DNA from: Pigoraptor vietnamica
Taxonomy: Eukaryota; Opisthokonta; Filasterea
NCBI GenBank assembly: GCA_943704525.1
Contig: CALSCQ010000598.1
Span: 1 to 13,638 of the forward strand
DNA length: 13,638 nt
Reading direction: 5' to 3'
How positions within the stretch are numbered: position 1 is the first letter of the stretch; the number at the start of each line of letters is the position of its first letter. Below, in pieces: positions 1 through 7,565 of this stretch. The notes under the pieces are model-generated. The model saw only the letters and a program-made list of their open reading frames with translations. It searched no databases and had not been told where the DNA came from. A program made the translations under genes and the position numbers.

Positions 1-59
1 CCCCTCTCTCTCTCTCTCTGAGTCGATGGGGGTTTAACCCCTATGACTGCCACGAACTG

Positions 60-62
<3 letters not shown>

Positions 63-139
<77 letters not shown>
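63..139. repeat. (TC)38 dinucleotide microsatellite
   Basis: A pure TC tract of about 38 units. A shorter (CT)8 tract lies at 4-19, separated by about 43 nt of unique sequence. On the minus strand it reads (GA)n and falls just downstream of the donor that ends the last visible SAP30-like exon, so it sits in an intron of that gene. The poly-Arg-Glu readings it gives in other frames are not proteins. Confidence 0.97.
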
Positions 140-144
<5 letters not shown>

Positions 145-181
145 CCGAGTTACAAAAGAATCCAAAGCAGCAAGAACTCAC

Positions 182-897
182 AATTACGAGGTCCGTCTTG
201 TTTGTGTGCCGCGCCTGGAGTTTGTGGTAGCGCTTGTACCGCTTGAGGGCATTCATCTGGAGAGAACCGAGATCCACCTGCAGAGCAGAAGTGGGAGTGG
301 GCGCGTGAGACGGTGCCATTGATGCGAACATGCGACGGCATCCAAAGTAAAGTAGAAACAAAGGGTTTTTTTGACATTCGTCTTTCTACTTTTCCCGTGT
401 TCGAAGAAATCTCCCTCCTCTTTCATCAGTCGGAATCGCGGTACAAAGTAGGCCATATTTTTCCCCCCATGTGCACACGCCATCGAATCCACTCCAACAA
501 ACGCCATTGACAAAACAACACCAGCACACAGATTGCACAAGCTTAATGTGCGTGATGTCGATCGCAACGGCCAAAAGCTCCAACAGCATACCTCATCATG
601 CGTGTCCGACTGTCCCTTCGACTTTGAGTTGCCCGTCGGATTGGGCGTCGACGACTTTTCCTTCTTGCGCTGCGCCGCCTGCATCTTCTTGTGGTGCTGG
701 CAAAAGCGCGTGTGGACGGTGGAATTGTCGGCGAAGATCGTTTGGCGCGAGTTGCTTCAACAACCGCCCGGCGAACGATGCGCTCGTGGCAGGCGCGTGC
801 ACTTGCTTCCGCTTTCTACAAGACAGCACGTCACTCCGGCCCGCCAATGTCCACAGACCCCCGGAGGAATCCAGCGCGTCCCGAATCGCGAGTAAAA
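182..897 (-). CDS. SAP30-like Sin3/HDAC complex subunit; partial, frame-disrupted, possible pseudogene
   Basis: SAP30 and SAP30L are small subunits of the Sin3-histone deacetylase corepressor, with an N-terminal C2CH zinc finger and a C-terminal Sin3-binding region. Two exons are visible. The zinc-finger exon ends at 592 (donor GTATGC). It contains CCLVESGSKC (828-799) and, further on, FCQHHKK (705-685), matching the family's CCLxExGxRC and C-x2-H ligands. A basic linker ends in DTHDE. The next exon, 182-277 (acceptor CTGCAG, donor GTGAGT), encodes VDLGSLQMNALKRYKRYHKL, matching the family's VDLxQLxxxxLRRYKRxxKL; both junctions are phase 0, as the family alignment requires. The intron is 278-591. 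Between the two ligand pairs the expected ASFxxR motif (SASFAGRLLKQL) is in another frame, and the frame of the ligands has a TGA at 757-759. There is no ATG on this strand between the zinc finger and 1254, so the 5' limit given is only an acceptor-like site. The C-terminal exon is off the left edge. Family identity is strong; whether the gene is intact is not. Confidence 0.8.
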
Positions 898-1214
898 CTG
901 CAACTTTCGCTTGGACGATGTCGAGAAACGGCGATGCTGATACGCACGGAAATCTATCGCGAGATTGCAATGTTAGGTATGATTTCGACAGAAGAGACAG
1001 AGTGTGTAGAGGGGAGGGGAAGATTTTGAGAAAACGCAGAAGAGTGAGGATGGAAAGAGCGAAGGTAAAATGAGTGTGTCGATGGAGTGAGGTCGCTGTG
1101 GCTTGCAAAATGATCCAAATCTTCCCCCGTGCAAACTAATATGAAAATGACCCCCAATTTTCGAAATATTTTGGCAACTCCGCCAATTAAATTTAGATCG
1201 TTGTGTACCGCCAG

Positions 1215-1251
1215 TCACGTGATATTTAAATTTCACGTGACAATCACGTGA
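1215..1251. promoter_or_regulatory. Three TCACGTGA E-box palindromes in a divergent promoter
   Basis: Perfect TCACGTGA octamers lie at 1215-1222, 1233-1240 and 1244-1251, with starts 18 and 11 bp apart and an AT-rich TATTTAAAT between the first two. CACGTG is the classic E-box bound by bHLH-ZIP factors (USF, MITF/TFE and Myc types). A fourth plain CACGTG is at 1305-1310. The cluster lies 73-109 bp upstream of the F-box ATG and on the upstream side of the minus-strand SAP30-like gene, so it may serve both. The bound factor is inferred. Confidence 0.7.
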
Positions 1252-1323
1252 CATGCGTGTTCGCAAACAAAGCAAGTGTTTCTCTGCTTCTCTTGTGGGG
1301 CGCACACGTGCGAGAGAGCAGAC

Positions 1324-2682
1324 ATGGATACGCGCACGCTTCTCTCCCTTCCTGACGAGCTCTTCGTCTTCAATATCGTCCCGCATCTCGGGAAGCGCGA
1401 CGTCCGCGCGCTCGCCCACACGTGCAGCCGTCTGTTGCGAACGCTTCGCTTCGAGCGCACATATCGGCTCCGGGAATGCGTCGCCATGCGGTATTATTTG
1501 GACGGCGACTTCTGCGATCTCGTTGCCGCCACATTTCCGCGCAGTCGTCTTGTGCTCAGGTTCAGGTACCTTACGCCTGTCAAACGCGACGTTTCTGCGC
1601 ACACGCCGGATTCTGATGCGGACACGTCCGATTCTAGCTGCGAGGATGAGGGGTCAGTCTTGGACATTTCTGCGCTCGGCGGCGTGCATACGCTCATCGT
1701 GAATCGTTGTTATAATCTAGTGGACGTTTCTCCGCTCGGCGGCCTTCACACACTCAAGTTCGGCTTCTGTTACCAGCTGTCGGACGTTTCTTCGCTTGGC
1801 GGCGTCCACACGCTTGCCTTACGAGAGTGTGACAGCCTGTCAGACGTTTCTGCGCTCGGCGGCGTTCACTCACTCGACCTCGGAGACTGTGCCCACATCT
1901 CGGACTTTTCTGCGCTCGGCGGTGTTCACACGCTCAACCTCGAAGGTTGTAAGCAACTGTCGGACGTTTCTGCGCTCGGTGGCGTCCACACGCTCGTCCT
2001 ACGGAATTGTAAGCAACTGTCGGACGTTTCTGCGCTCGGCGGCGTTCACACGCTCGATCTGAGCTGGTGCGACAATATCGTGGACGTTTCTGCGCTCGGC
2101 GGCGTTCACACGCTCGATCTGAGCTGGTGCGGCAATATCGTGGACGTTTCTGCGCTCGGCGGCGTTCATACACTTCGCCTGTGTTCATGCAGATGGCTAG
2201 TGGACATCTCTGCGCTCGGCGGCAACTACACACTCGACCTCAGCTGTTGCGTGGGATTACGGGACGTTTCCCATCTCGGTCGCGTTCACACGCTCAATCT
2301 GCGCCGGTGCCACAATATTGTCGACGTCTCGGCACTCGGTGGCGTCCACACGCTCGACCTTTCAGGCTGTCGTCGATTGTCGGATGTCTCTGCGCTCGGC
2401 GGTGTCCACACGCTCGACCTTTCGTGTTGTTGTCGATTGTCGGACGTCTCTGCGCTGGGCGGTGTCCACACGCTCTCCCTCCGTGAGTGTCAGCAGTTGT
2501 TGGATGTTTCTGCGCTCGGCTCCGTTCATACGCTTGACCTATGTTGTTGCCACGGAATAATGGACGTTTCAGCCCTCGGCGGGGTGCACTCGCTCAACAT
2601 CAGCGGCTGTATCAGTGTGTCGGACGTGTCTGCTCTCGGCGGCGTCCATACGCTCGTGCTGCCTTTCATTGACCTGCGATGA
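1324..2682 (+). CDS. F-box-like protein with 17 leucine-rich repeats
   Basis: A single-exon gene of 452 residues. The start is the first ATG in the frame and has a strong context (G at -3, G at +4). Residues 5-42 (LLSLPDELFVFNIVPHL, then RDVRALAHTCSRL) fit the F-box pattern LPxELxxxIxxxL...DLxxLAxxCxxL. F-boxes bind Skp1 and bring targets to SCF ubiquitin ligases. An acidic, Ser/Asp-rich linker (about residues 93-112) leads into LRRs from residue 114 to the end. The repeat is 20 residues, consensus DVSALGGVHTLDLSGCxxLS, with Cys at the turn as in cysteine-containing LRRs of F-box proteins. No transmembrane segment or signal peptide is seen. The array ends abruptly with VLPFIDLR and TGA, without a cap domain. 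The likely role is substrate recognition in an SCF complex; the substrate is unknown. The fold call is firm and the biological role is inferred. Confidence 0.88.
   Translation: MDTRTLLSLPDELFVFNIVPHLGKRDVRALAHTCSRLLRTLRFERTYRLRECVAMRYYLDGDFCDLVAATFPRSRLVLRFRYLTPVKRDVSAHTPDSDADTSDSSCEDEGSVLDISALGGVHTLIVNRCYNLVDVSPLGGLHTLKFGFCYQLSDVSSLGGVHTLALRECDSLSDVSALGGVHSLDLGDCAHISDFSALGGVHTLNLEGCKQLSDVSALGGVHTLVLRNCKQLSDVSALGGVHTLDLSWCDNIVDVSALGGVHTLDLSWCGNIVDVSALGGVHTLRLCSCRWLVDISALGGNYTLDLSCCVGLRDVSHLGRVHTLNLRRCHNIVDVSALGGVHTLDLSGCRRLSDVSALGGVHTLDLSCCCRLSDVSALGGVHTLSLRECQQLLDVSALGSVHTLDLCCCHGIMDVSALGGVHSLNISGCISVSDVSALGGVHTLVLPFIDLR
1663..2679 (+). repeat. Tandem 60-bp coding repeats (17 copies) of the LRR array
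   Basis: Seventeen consecutive units, the last partial, each exactly 60 bp with no indel. GACGTTTCTGCGCTCGGC and GTTCACACGCTC recur almost unchanged at the nucleotide level. The concave-face and turn residues just before and after Cys vary most. Units 7 and 8 (2023-2082 phase onward, around 2050-2170) differ by about one base in the variable part. Because 60 is a multiple of three, other frames and the antisense strand are also open; those are shadows. Confidence 0.95.
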
Positions 2683-3000
2683 GAACGATTGCGGAATTGA
2701 CGATAAATTTCGATGTAATAGTGTCCACTCCGCCGTGTATTGTTTTGACTTTTGTGCGGCGGCGTCTGGCAGTCACACCCTGTGTGTATGTCCGTGCAAA
2801 TTTCTAGGCATTAGTGGAGGCATGCTAATGACACGAGACGTCAGAACCGTTGATGTGTTGACCCGTGACTCTCTCACACTCAGTCTTTGTACCCGTTTGA
2901 CACAGACACAGTTTGCCCTAAAATGTCCTTTGCACTGACCAGCGTCACGCAACCTATCCCTTTGCGTGCTCGCAGCAACACAACGTCGTATCGTCATCTA

Positions 3001-3099
<99 letters not shown>

Positions 3100-3425
3100 A
3101 CCACCACCACCACCACCACCACCACCACCTGACACAATCAGATGTACTCAACTGCGCAAAACCAAAGCCAACTACTACGCGCAATGAAATCTCTCGACGT
3201 CGTTTACTGGCCCGGAGCAGCGGTGGATCGCTTAATGTCAACGCTCACTCTTGGCCGCCGTCAGCATCGATGCGCGGCCTCTTCGCATCCCTGCATAATT
3301 CATTCCAACCGCAGCGTAAGTGCGAAATTAGGCCATTTAATAACTGCTCATCACCGGCACAAAATTCAAACTGCAACGTGCCGTATACGACAGACGACAG
3401 AGAACGAAAAAAACTGTCGCATGGC
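2683..3425. other. Intergenic spacer between convergent genes
   Basis: This holds the 3' flanks of the plus-strand F-box gene and the minus-strand BCL7-like gene. Apart from the compound microsatellite at 3002-3128, no coding exon, RNA gene or canonical AATAAA signal on either strand was recognised. A TGTAA occurs at about 2713 downstream of the F-box stop; this is only suggestive as a polyadenylation element. Confidence 0.6.
3002..3128. repeat. Compound microsatellite (CA)48 then (CCA)~10
   Basis: About 96 nt of pure CA passes directly into about 31 nt of CCA/ACC triplets, ending at the CTGACA sequence. The change from a two-base to a three-base unit happens without a spacer at 3098, as expected if one expanded from a variant of the other by slippage. 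Confidence 0.97.
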
Positions 3426-4672
3426 TTAGATCATGTGTCCATCAACTCCATGCAATACAATTGACGGAGACTGCAAATCCCACCCTTCCTCATCATCGTC
3501 CTCCCGCGGTCGCTTGGCGTCGTTCACAATCGGCACAGGACTGCCCGACACGCCACTCGCCGACATTGCGCCTACGCCACCCTCCTGTCCCTCAGCAGGC
3601 GCTTCCAGCTCTTCCACCGGCGGCGACGGCGACTGCGCGGCGGAGGGCTCGTCGACCGCGGGTGTTTCTTGGCCCTGCGACGCGTGCGACGGCGACTGCC
3701 CGACGGCGGGCGATGCAAATTCGCTCGCATTGCGCGTCGGCTGCGTCTCTGTGGGCGCGTCCGTTGCCGGCGCGGAGAGTCCAGGGCTGTTCATCGCGCT
3801 CATCGCCGCATCGCTCGCTGGCGTGTCTGCCGCAGCTTCCCTCAGGCGGCGGCGGAGCACATCGGCCGGGGTGAAGGGAGTGCCCGAGTTGGACGTCGGT
3901 TCGTTGTCGACGTCAATGTCGCCGTTGTCGTCGGCGTTCTCCTTGTCCTCGATTTCCTTCAGAGACGGCCCATTGGAGCCTTCCACTGCGCGCGAGTGCG
4001 AGTGTGAGTATGTAAAGTTGGCTTGTTGGTGTGTGTGTGTGTGTGTGTGCGTGCGTGTGTGTGTGCGAGTGTGTGTGTACGGGTGCGTGTGCGTGTCGTT
4101 CCAATTGCCGAGGCCGCTCGCAGCACGTCAAGGGAGTGCACACTGACCTGGCACCCATTTGAAGAGCTTCATGTGGCCCACATCGACCCACCGCTTCTCC
4201 CTACGAGGCACAGAATCAGCAACATGACGTCACGCGTCGCAATCACTCCGACAGTCGGACAATTGCCAAAAAACAAAGAAAGAAAGTAAAAGGAACACGG
4301 CAGCGAAAGAGATGGAGGATGGGCCCATGAAGTGCGTGGTATATAGTTGATGACAGTACGTCGGCGGTTGTTCACGACAAAAACGAGCGGGAAGTCAATG
4401 TACGGCACCTCAAGCAAGAAGAAAGAAAGAAATAGAGCCCACATGAACGTGCATTTCCAGTCACGCGGGCATGCCACATGCACGCTCACAGAGCAGGTAC
4501 CAGCGACGGTCAGACAATGGAACGTGACGATCAGCACATGCACGCATGTTAACGCACGGAGCACTCACCACTTACGAACTACGTCCACGTTGCGAGGCGC
4601 CGCTTGTGCGCGACCCTCCTGAGTGGAGCGGATTCGGGTCTCCATGCGAATGCCCGCCTGTCGTGACGCCAT
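3426..4672 (-). CDS. BCL7-family SWI/SNF subunit (three exons)
   Basis: BCL7 proteins (plant relatives BDH1/2) are small accessory subunits of SWI/SNF (BAF) chromatin remodellers. Exon 1, 4672-4569, starts at an ATG with good context (CGCCATGG) and encodes MASRQAGIRMETRIRSTQEG through VRK. Exon 2 is only 53 nt, 4200-4148; exon 3 is 3985-3426, ending in TAA. Splicing (donors GTGAGT and GTCAGT; acceptors CTCGTAG and GCGCAG; phases 2 and 1) rebuilds VRKWEKRWVDVGHMKLFKWV, then PV. This matches the BCL7 core, which has an R-x-ETRxR element followed by VRKWEKKWVxVGDTxLxxxKWVPV. The protein is 238 residues, close to vertebrate BCL7 (about 200-230). After the core come an acidic stretch, a TPFTPADVLRRRLREAA helix, a long Ser/Ala/Pro-rich disordered region and an acidic tail (RPREDDDEEGWD). 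Identity rests on the N-terminal 55 residues; the rest is low complexity, as in the family. Confidence 0.88.
4029..4079. repeat. GT-rich imperfect microsatellite in intron 2 of the BCL7-like gene
   Basis: Interrupted GT/GC-GT dinucleotides on the plus strand, read as CA-rich on the gene's strand, inside the intron at 3986-4147. It is one of several GT/CA tracts in introns and spacers here. Confidence 0.85.
4225..4232. promoter_or_regulatory. CRE palindrome TGACGTCA in BCL7-like intron 1
   Basis: A perfect cAMP-response-element octamer (ATF/CREB-type bZIP site) in the first intron (4201-4568). Its flanks are shared with the upstream copy at 5152-5159. A short inverted repeat, TCCGACAGTCGGA, follows at 4247-4259. 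The regulatory role is inferred. Confidence 0.5.
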
Positions 4673-5151
4673 GGCGCGAACGAGCGGCGCGGAGGGCCCG
4701 CTCAATTGGCGCGCGCCGAGTGTAACGAGCGCACTGATGAATATGAGAAGAATCTTTTTTGCGCACGGGACGAAACGGAGATGTGAAGGGAAAATGTGAA
4801 ACGAGAAGGGGAGAGAAGGAGAGGGATGAAGGCGAGGGTCGATGTCGCGTGGGAATACGAAAAAGTAAGAGGGGGTAACGCGAACACGCGGAGACTCTTC
4901 TCGAAGCAACGCACAGACTGAAACGCCAACAGTTTGATAACAGACAAAAAAAAATGACACCTCTCAGCAGACGCTTCTTCTCTACGACAACAGCGTGTGT
5001 GCTTCGTGTGCTGTCGCAAGTGTGTGTGTGTGTGTGTCTGCGTGTGTATGTGTGTGTTTCGTTCACTGCCGCTTATCCTTTTGTATTGGCGCGCGCAAGC
5101 CATCAGCTGGTCGGAAAAATAAATAATTACGAATCGTAAAATTGCCACCCG

Positions 5152-5159
5152 TGACGTCA
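5152..5159. promoter_or_regulatory. CRE palindrome TGACGTCA upstream of the BCL7-like gene
   Basis: A perfect TGACGTCA about 480 bp upstream of the BCL7-like ATG. Read on the minus strand, ATGACGTCACGSGTSGCAAT is shared with the intronic copy starting at 4224 (18 of 20 fixed positions). The extended match makes a chance octamer less likely; function is inferred. Confidence 0.5.
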
Positions 5160-5300
5160 TGCAATAGTCCGAGCATGAAAGTGCTACAACGTGTCCACTG
5201 CCGCTGAATCTGAATCGCTGATCGTGTCCGCTACTGACGGCAGCCAAGCAGTCACAGACACACAAAGAAGGGGCACGGTCGACGCACGGAAACCGCAACA

Positions 5301-5425
<125 letters not shown>

Positions 5426-5948
5426 CATTACGTTCGATACTCAGACAAGAATCAGCGCCAAGGATATTATTCCTCAACTTCACTTGAATTGACCGACAAT
5501 ATACACGGCCAAACAACAGTTCAGTGCGTGCATGCGCACAGTCGAAATAGGCCTTAAGAGGCTCAGACGCACACGCGCCCATACACTTGGCGACCGCCGA
5601 AGTGCACGCTTCGAGAAACGAATGCGCACTTGAAAGTTGCGGCCACGAAGGAAAGTCGCAACCAGCGCATGTATGAGGTCGTAGCGCACAGAAACGCGGG
5701 TATCCGACGGCCAATCGCGGCCGTGCACACACTCGACCGGTTTAGTTCGGATCGCGGGAGAACGTGCGCCGGCGCAAACTACGGCGTACGGCGGAGTCGA
5801 TCCGCCGACTGTCGAAGACTCACGGCTCGGGAGCAGTGTCGATTTCGGCCGACGGACATAAGCACTGCCTAAGGCGGGCGAGTCACGCCGCTTTTCGCGA
5901 GTTCGACTTCGGGTGGGGAAGGGACGGGCTCTGACAACCCCGTTGCCG

Positions 5949-7442
5949 CTACAGACGGCGCGGGAACTGGCCGATGCCGCCCCACAGCCCGCACCCGTGC
6001 ACCATCGCCGAGATGACGGCCTCCGCCGCGAGTATGTTGATGGACCACACGTGGTGGAAACGGTCCTTGACGATGTTCAGCTCAGTGAGAGGGTTCGTGT
6101 CGACGATAATGGCGCCGTACCCAGCCATCCGCTCCATGGTCATACGAGAGAATATGCGATAGTACGCGCGCCCCGTGAGCCTCCCCGGCAGGCCGTTCGG
6201 GTACCACGGGTCGAGACCAAAGTCGTTCATCCCTTTCCATATGACGCACACGTCGGGATGGAGCGAGTCGCGCCGCAACGGCCGCGCAGGGTTGCGCGGG
6301 ATCGTGGGTGTCGGCTCAAACCAGTGCCGCCGAAGGGCGTTGGCAAACCGCGCCAGCCCATCGAAGAAGCCGACGAGCCGCCACGGAGCCACGCGCCCGT
6401 CCTGAAACGCCATGAAGTTCGGGTTGAGTGTATAGTTGTGAAATGCGTGGATGCCGCTGTTGGCGATCAGCACGTCGGGGTAGCGTGCCGCGTTCAGCTC
6501 CTTCCGCACCGTCTCGAGCAGGTCCACGTCGTACGCGGCATCGTACGAACTCGTTTTCCACCGGTACGACAGCATGGTTGAGACCTTTCCGCGCCGAAAA
6601 CGAAGCCGCGAGAGCGCCTCGATCGCAGGGCAGCGGCTCTTCCCGCCGCCGGTCGCCTCGCACAGGTGGTCGCGGTGGTTCGTGTTCGCGGAGATCGACA
6701 GGTCGCGCAGCAGCGCACGTGCCTCGTCGGGCGTGACGTCGGCCACATTCACGTCGTTCGATTCGAGGATGACCATCTTGGTGGGCTCGCGCAGACGACA
6801 TTCCGCGAGGAGATGCGCGTACACGGCGTAGTCGACCGTCTTCCACGGCTTCGCGTCTCTCAAGCACGTCTCTGCCTCGTGATCGAACAGCGGCGGATCG
6901 CCCGGCGCGTTGAGGATCATGTGCACGTCCGTGATGATTTCCGCGATTAGCTGCCGACTCGTCGAGCAGCCCGACACGTGAATCCACGTCCCGTTGAAGA
7001 GCGCACGAAGCAACTCCTTCACGAACGGAAAGGGGTGCGTCAGTCGCCGCGGGGCGTTGTGGTCGAGCGGTTCCGTCCACCACGCCGAGAAATAGCCGTC
7101 CTTTCCAACAAGTTCGCGGACGCGCTCGGGACCCTTTGCGTGCATGCGGTATTCATACTCTCCCGCGACGAGATTAAATCCTTTCTCTTTGAACAGCTCT
7201 TCAACGACGTGCGCCTCCAGCGGACGCGGCGGCGGGAGGTCTTCGAACACGAGCGGCGGTTGCTTTGCGCGCGGTTGGCTCTCATCCAGCACGAGGCTTT
7301 CGTTGAACGAAGGCTCGGTCCACTTCGCTTTGGGCGGTCGCAGCGTCCTCCACAGTCCCGCGACAACGACGACCAACATCACCGCGGACGCGAGGAAGAA
7401 GGCGCGTCGCCTCTTTGGCAAAATACCGCGGCGGTCGTCCAT
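5949..7442 (-). CDS. Type II membrane protein with an NXPE/PC-esterase-like SGNH domain
   Basis: An intronless gene of 497 residues from the ATG at 7442, whose context (GAGATGG) is better than that of the first ATG of the frame at 7565 (538 residues). A short basic tail (MDDRRGILPKRRR) and one hydrophobic segment, residues 14-31 (AFFLASAVMLVVVVAGLW), make a typical type II Golgi signal anchor. A Pro-rich stem follows, then the lumenal domain. HVSGCSTSRQL (155-165) aligns with the nucleophile block GDSTxRQ of NXPE/PC-esterase proteins, keeping Ser but with Cys for Asp. DVLIANSGIHAFHN (323-336) fits the Asn/Gly block. DRFHHVW (460-466) supplies the Asp-x-x-His of the catalytic triad. SGNH proteins of this kind O-acetylate or de-esterify glycans; the substrate here is unknown. 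Four Cys in 199-271 could form disulfides. The family-level call is fairly secure; activity is inferred. Confidence 0.82.
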   Translation of the reverse strand: MDDRRGILPKRRRAFFLASAVMLVVVVAGLWRTLRPPKAKWTEPSFNESLVLDESQPRAKQPPLVFEDLPPPRPLEAHVVEELFKEKGFNLVAGEYEYRMHAKGPERVRELVGKDGYFSAWWTEPLDHNAPRRLTHPFPFVKELLRALFNGTWIHVSGCSTSRQLIAEIITDVHMILNAPGDPPLFDHEAETCLRDAKPWKTVDYAVYAHLLAECRLREPTKMVILESNDVNVADVTPDEARALLRDLSISANTNHRDHLCEATGGGKSRCPAIEALSRLRFRRGKVSTMLSYRWKTSSYDAAYDVDLLETVRKELNAARYPDVLIANSGIHAFHNYTLNPNFMAFQDGRVAPWRLVGFFDGLARFANALRRHWFEPTPTIPRNPARPLRRDSLHPDVCVIWKGMNDFGLDPWYPNGLPGRLTGRAYYRIFSRMTMERMAGYGAIIVDTNPLTELNIVKDRFHHVWSINILAAEAVISAMVHGCGLWGGIGQFPRRL

Positions 7443-7530
7443 CTCCGAAGGAGAGGCAGTCGTGTCGCCGCTTTGCGTGTCGTTTATCGTGTTCGTGCAC
7501 TTTAGAGTCCGTACTGCGGTTTGGGTGAGC

Positions 7531-7536
7531 CACGTG
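7531..7536. promoter_or_regulatory. CACGTG E-box upstream of the SGNH gene
   Basis: A single CACGTG 89-94 bp upstream of the preferred ATG at 7442. It resembles the cluster at 1215-1251 but is isolated, so support is weak. If translation began at 7565 it would lie inside the coding sequence. Confidence 0.3.
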
Positions 7537-7565
7537 CGAGTGTAATCCCCACCACCGATTAACAT

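Noticed and set aside
471-1073. Plus-strand 200-residue frame
   Set aside because: Low-complexity shadow antisense to the SAP30-like zinc-finger exon, which has family support and splice sites on the minus strand.
973-1254. Minus-strand frame starting at the ATG at 1254 as a 5' exon of the SAP30-like gene
   Set aside because: It would encode the E-box palindromes and a UTR-like pyrimidine-rich tract, and no splice to the zinc-finger exon in a matching phase was convincing.
1796-2486. Long extra frames on both strands within the LRR gene
   Set aside because: The 60-bp unit is divisible by three, so a frame open in one unit stays open in all; the F-box/LRR frame explains the region.
2887-3241. 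Open frames of repeated Thr-His, Cys-Val or Trp across the CA/CCA array (and equivalents at 5191-5732 and 10161-10817)
   Set aside because: They are translations of microsatellites and have no start context, homology or complexity.
5895-5925. tRNA-like T-loop string AGTTCGACTTC
   Set aside because: No matching A box, acceptor stem or cloverleaf could be drawn in the preceding 70 nt.
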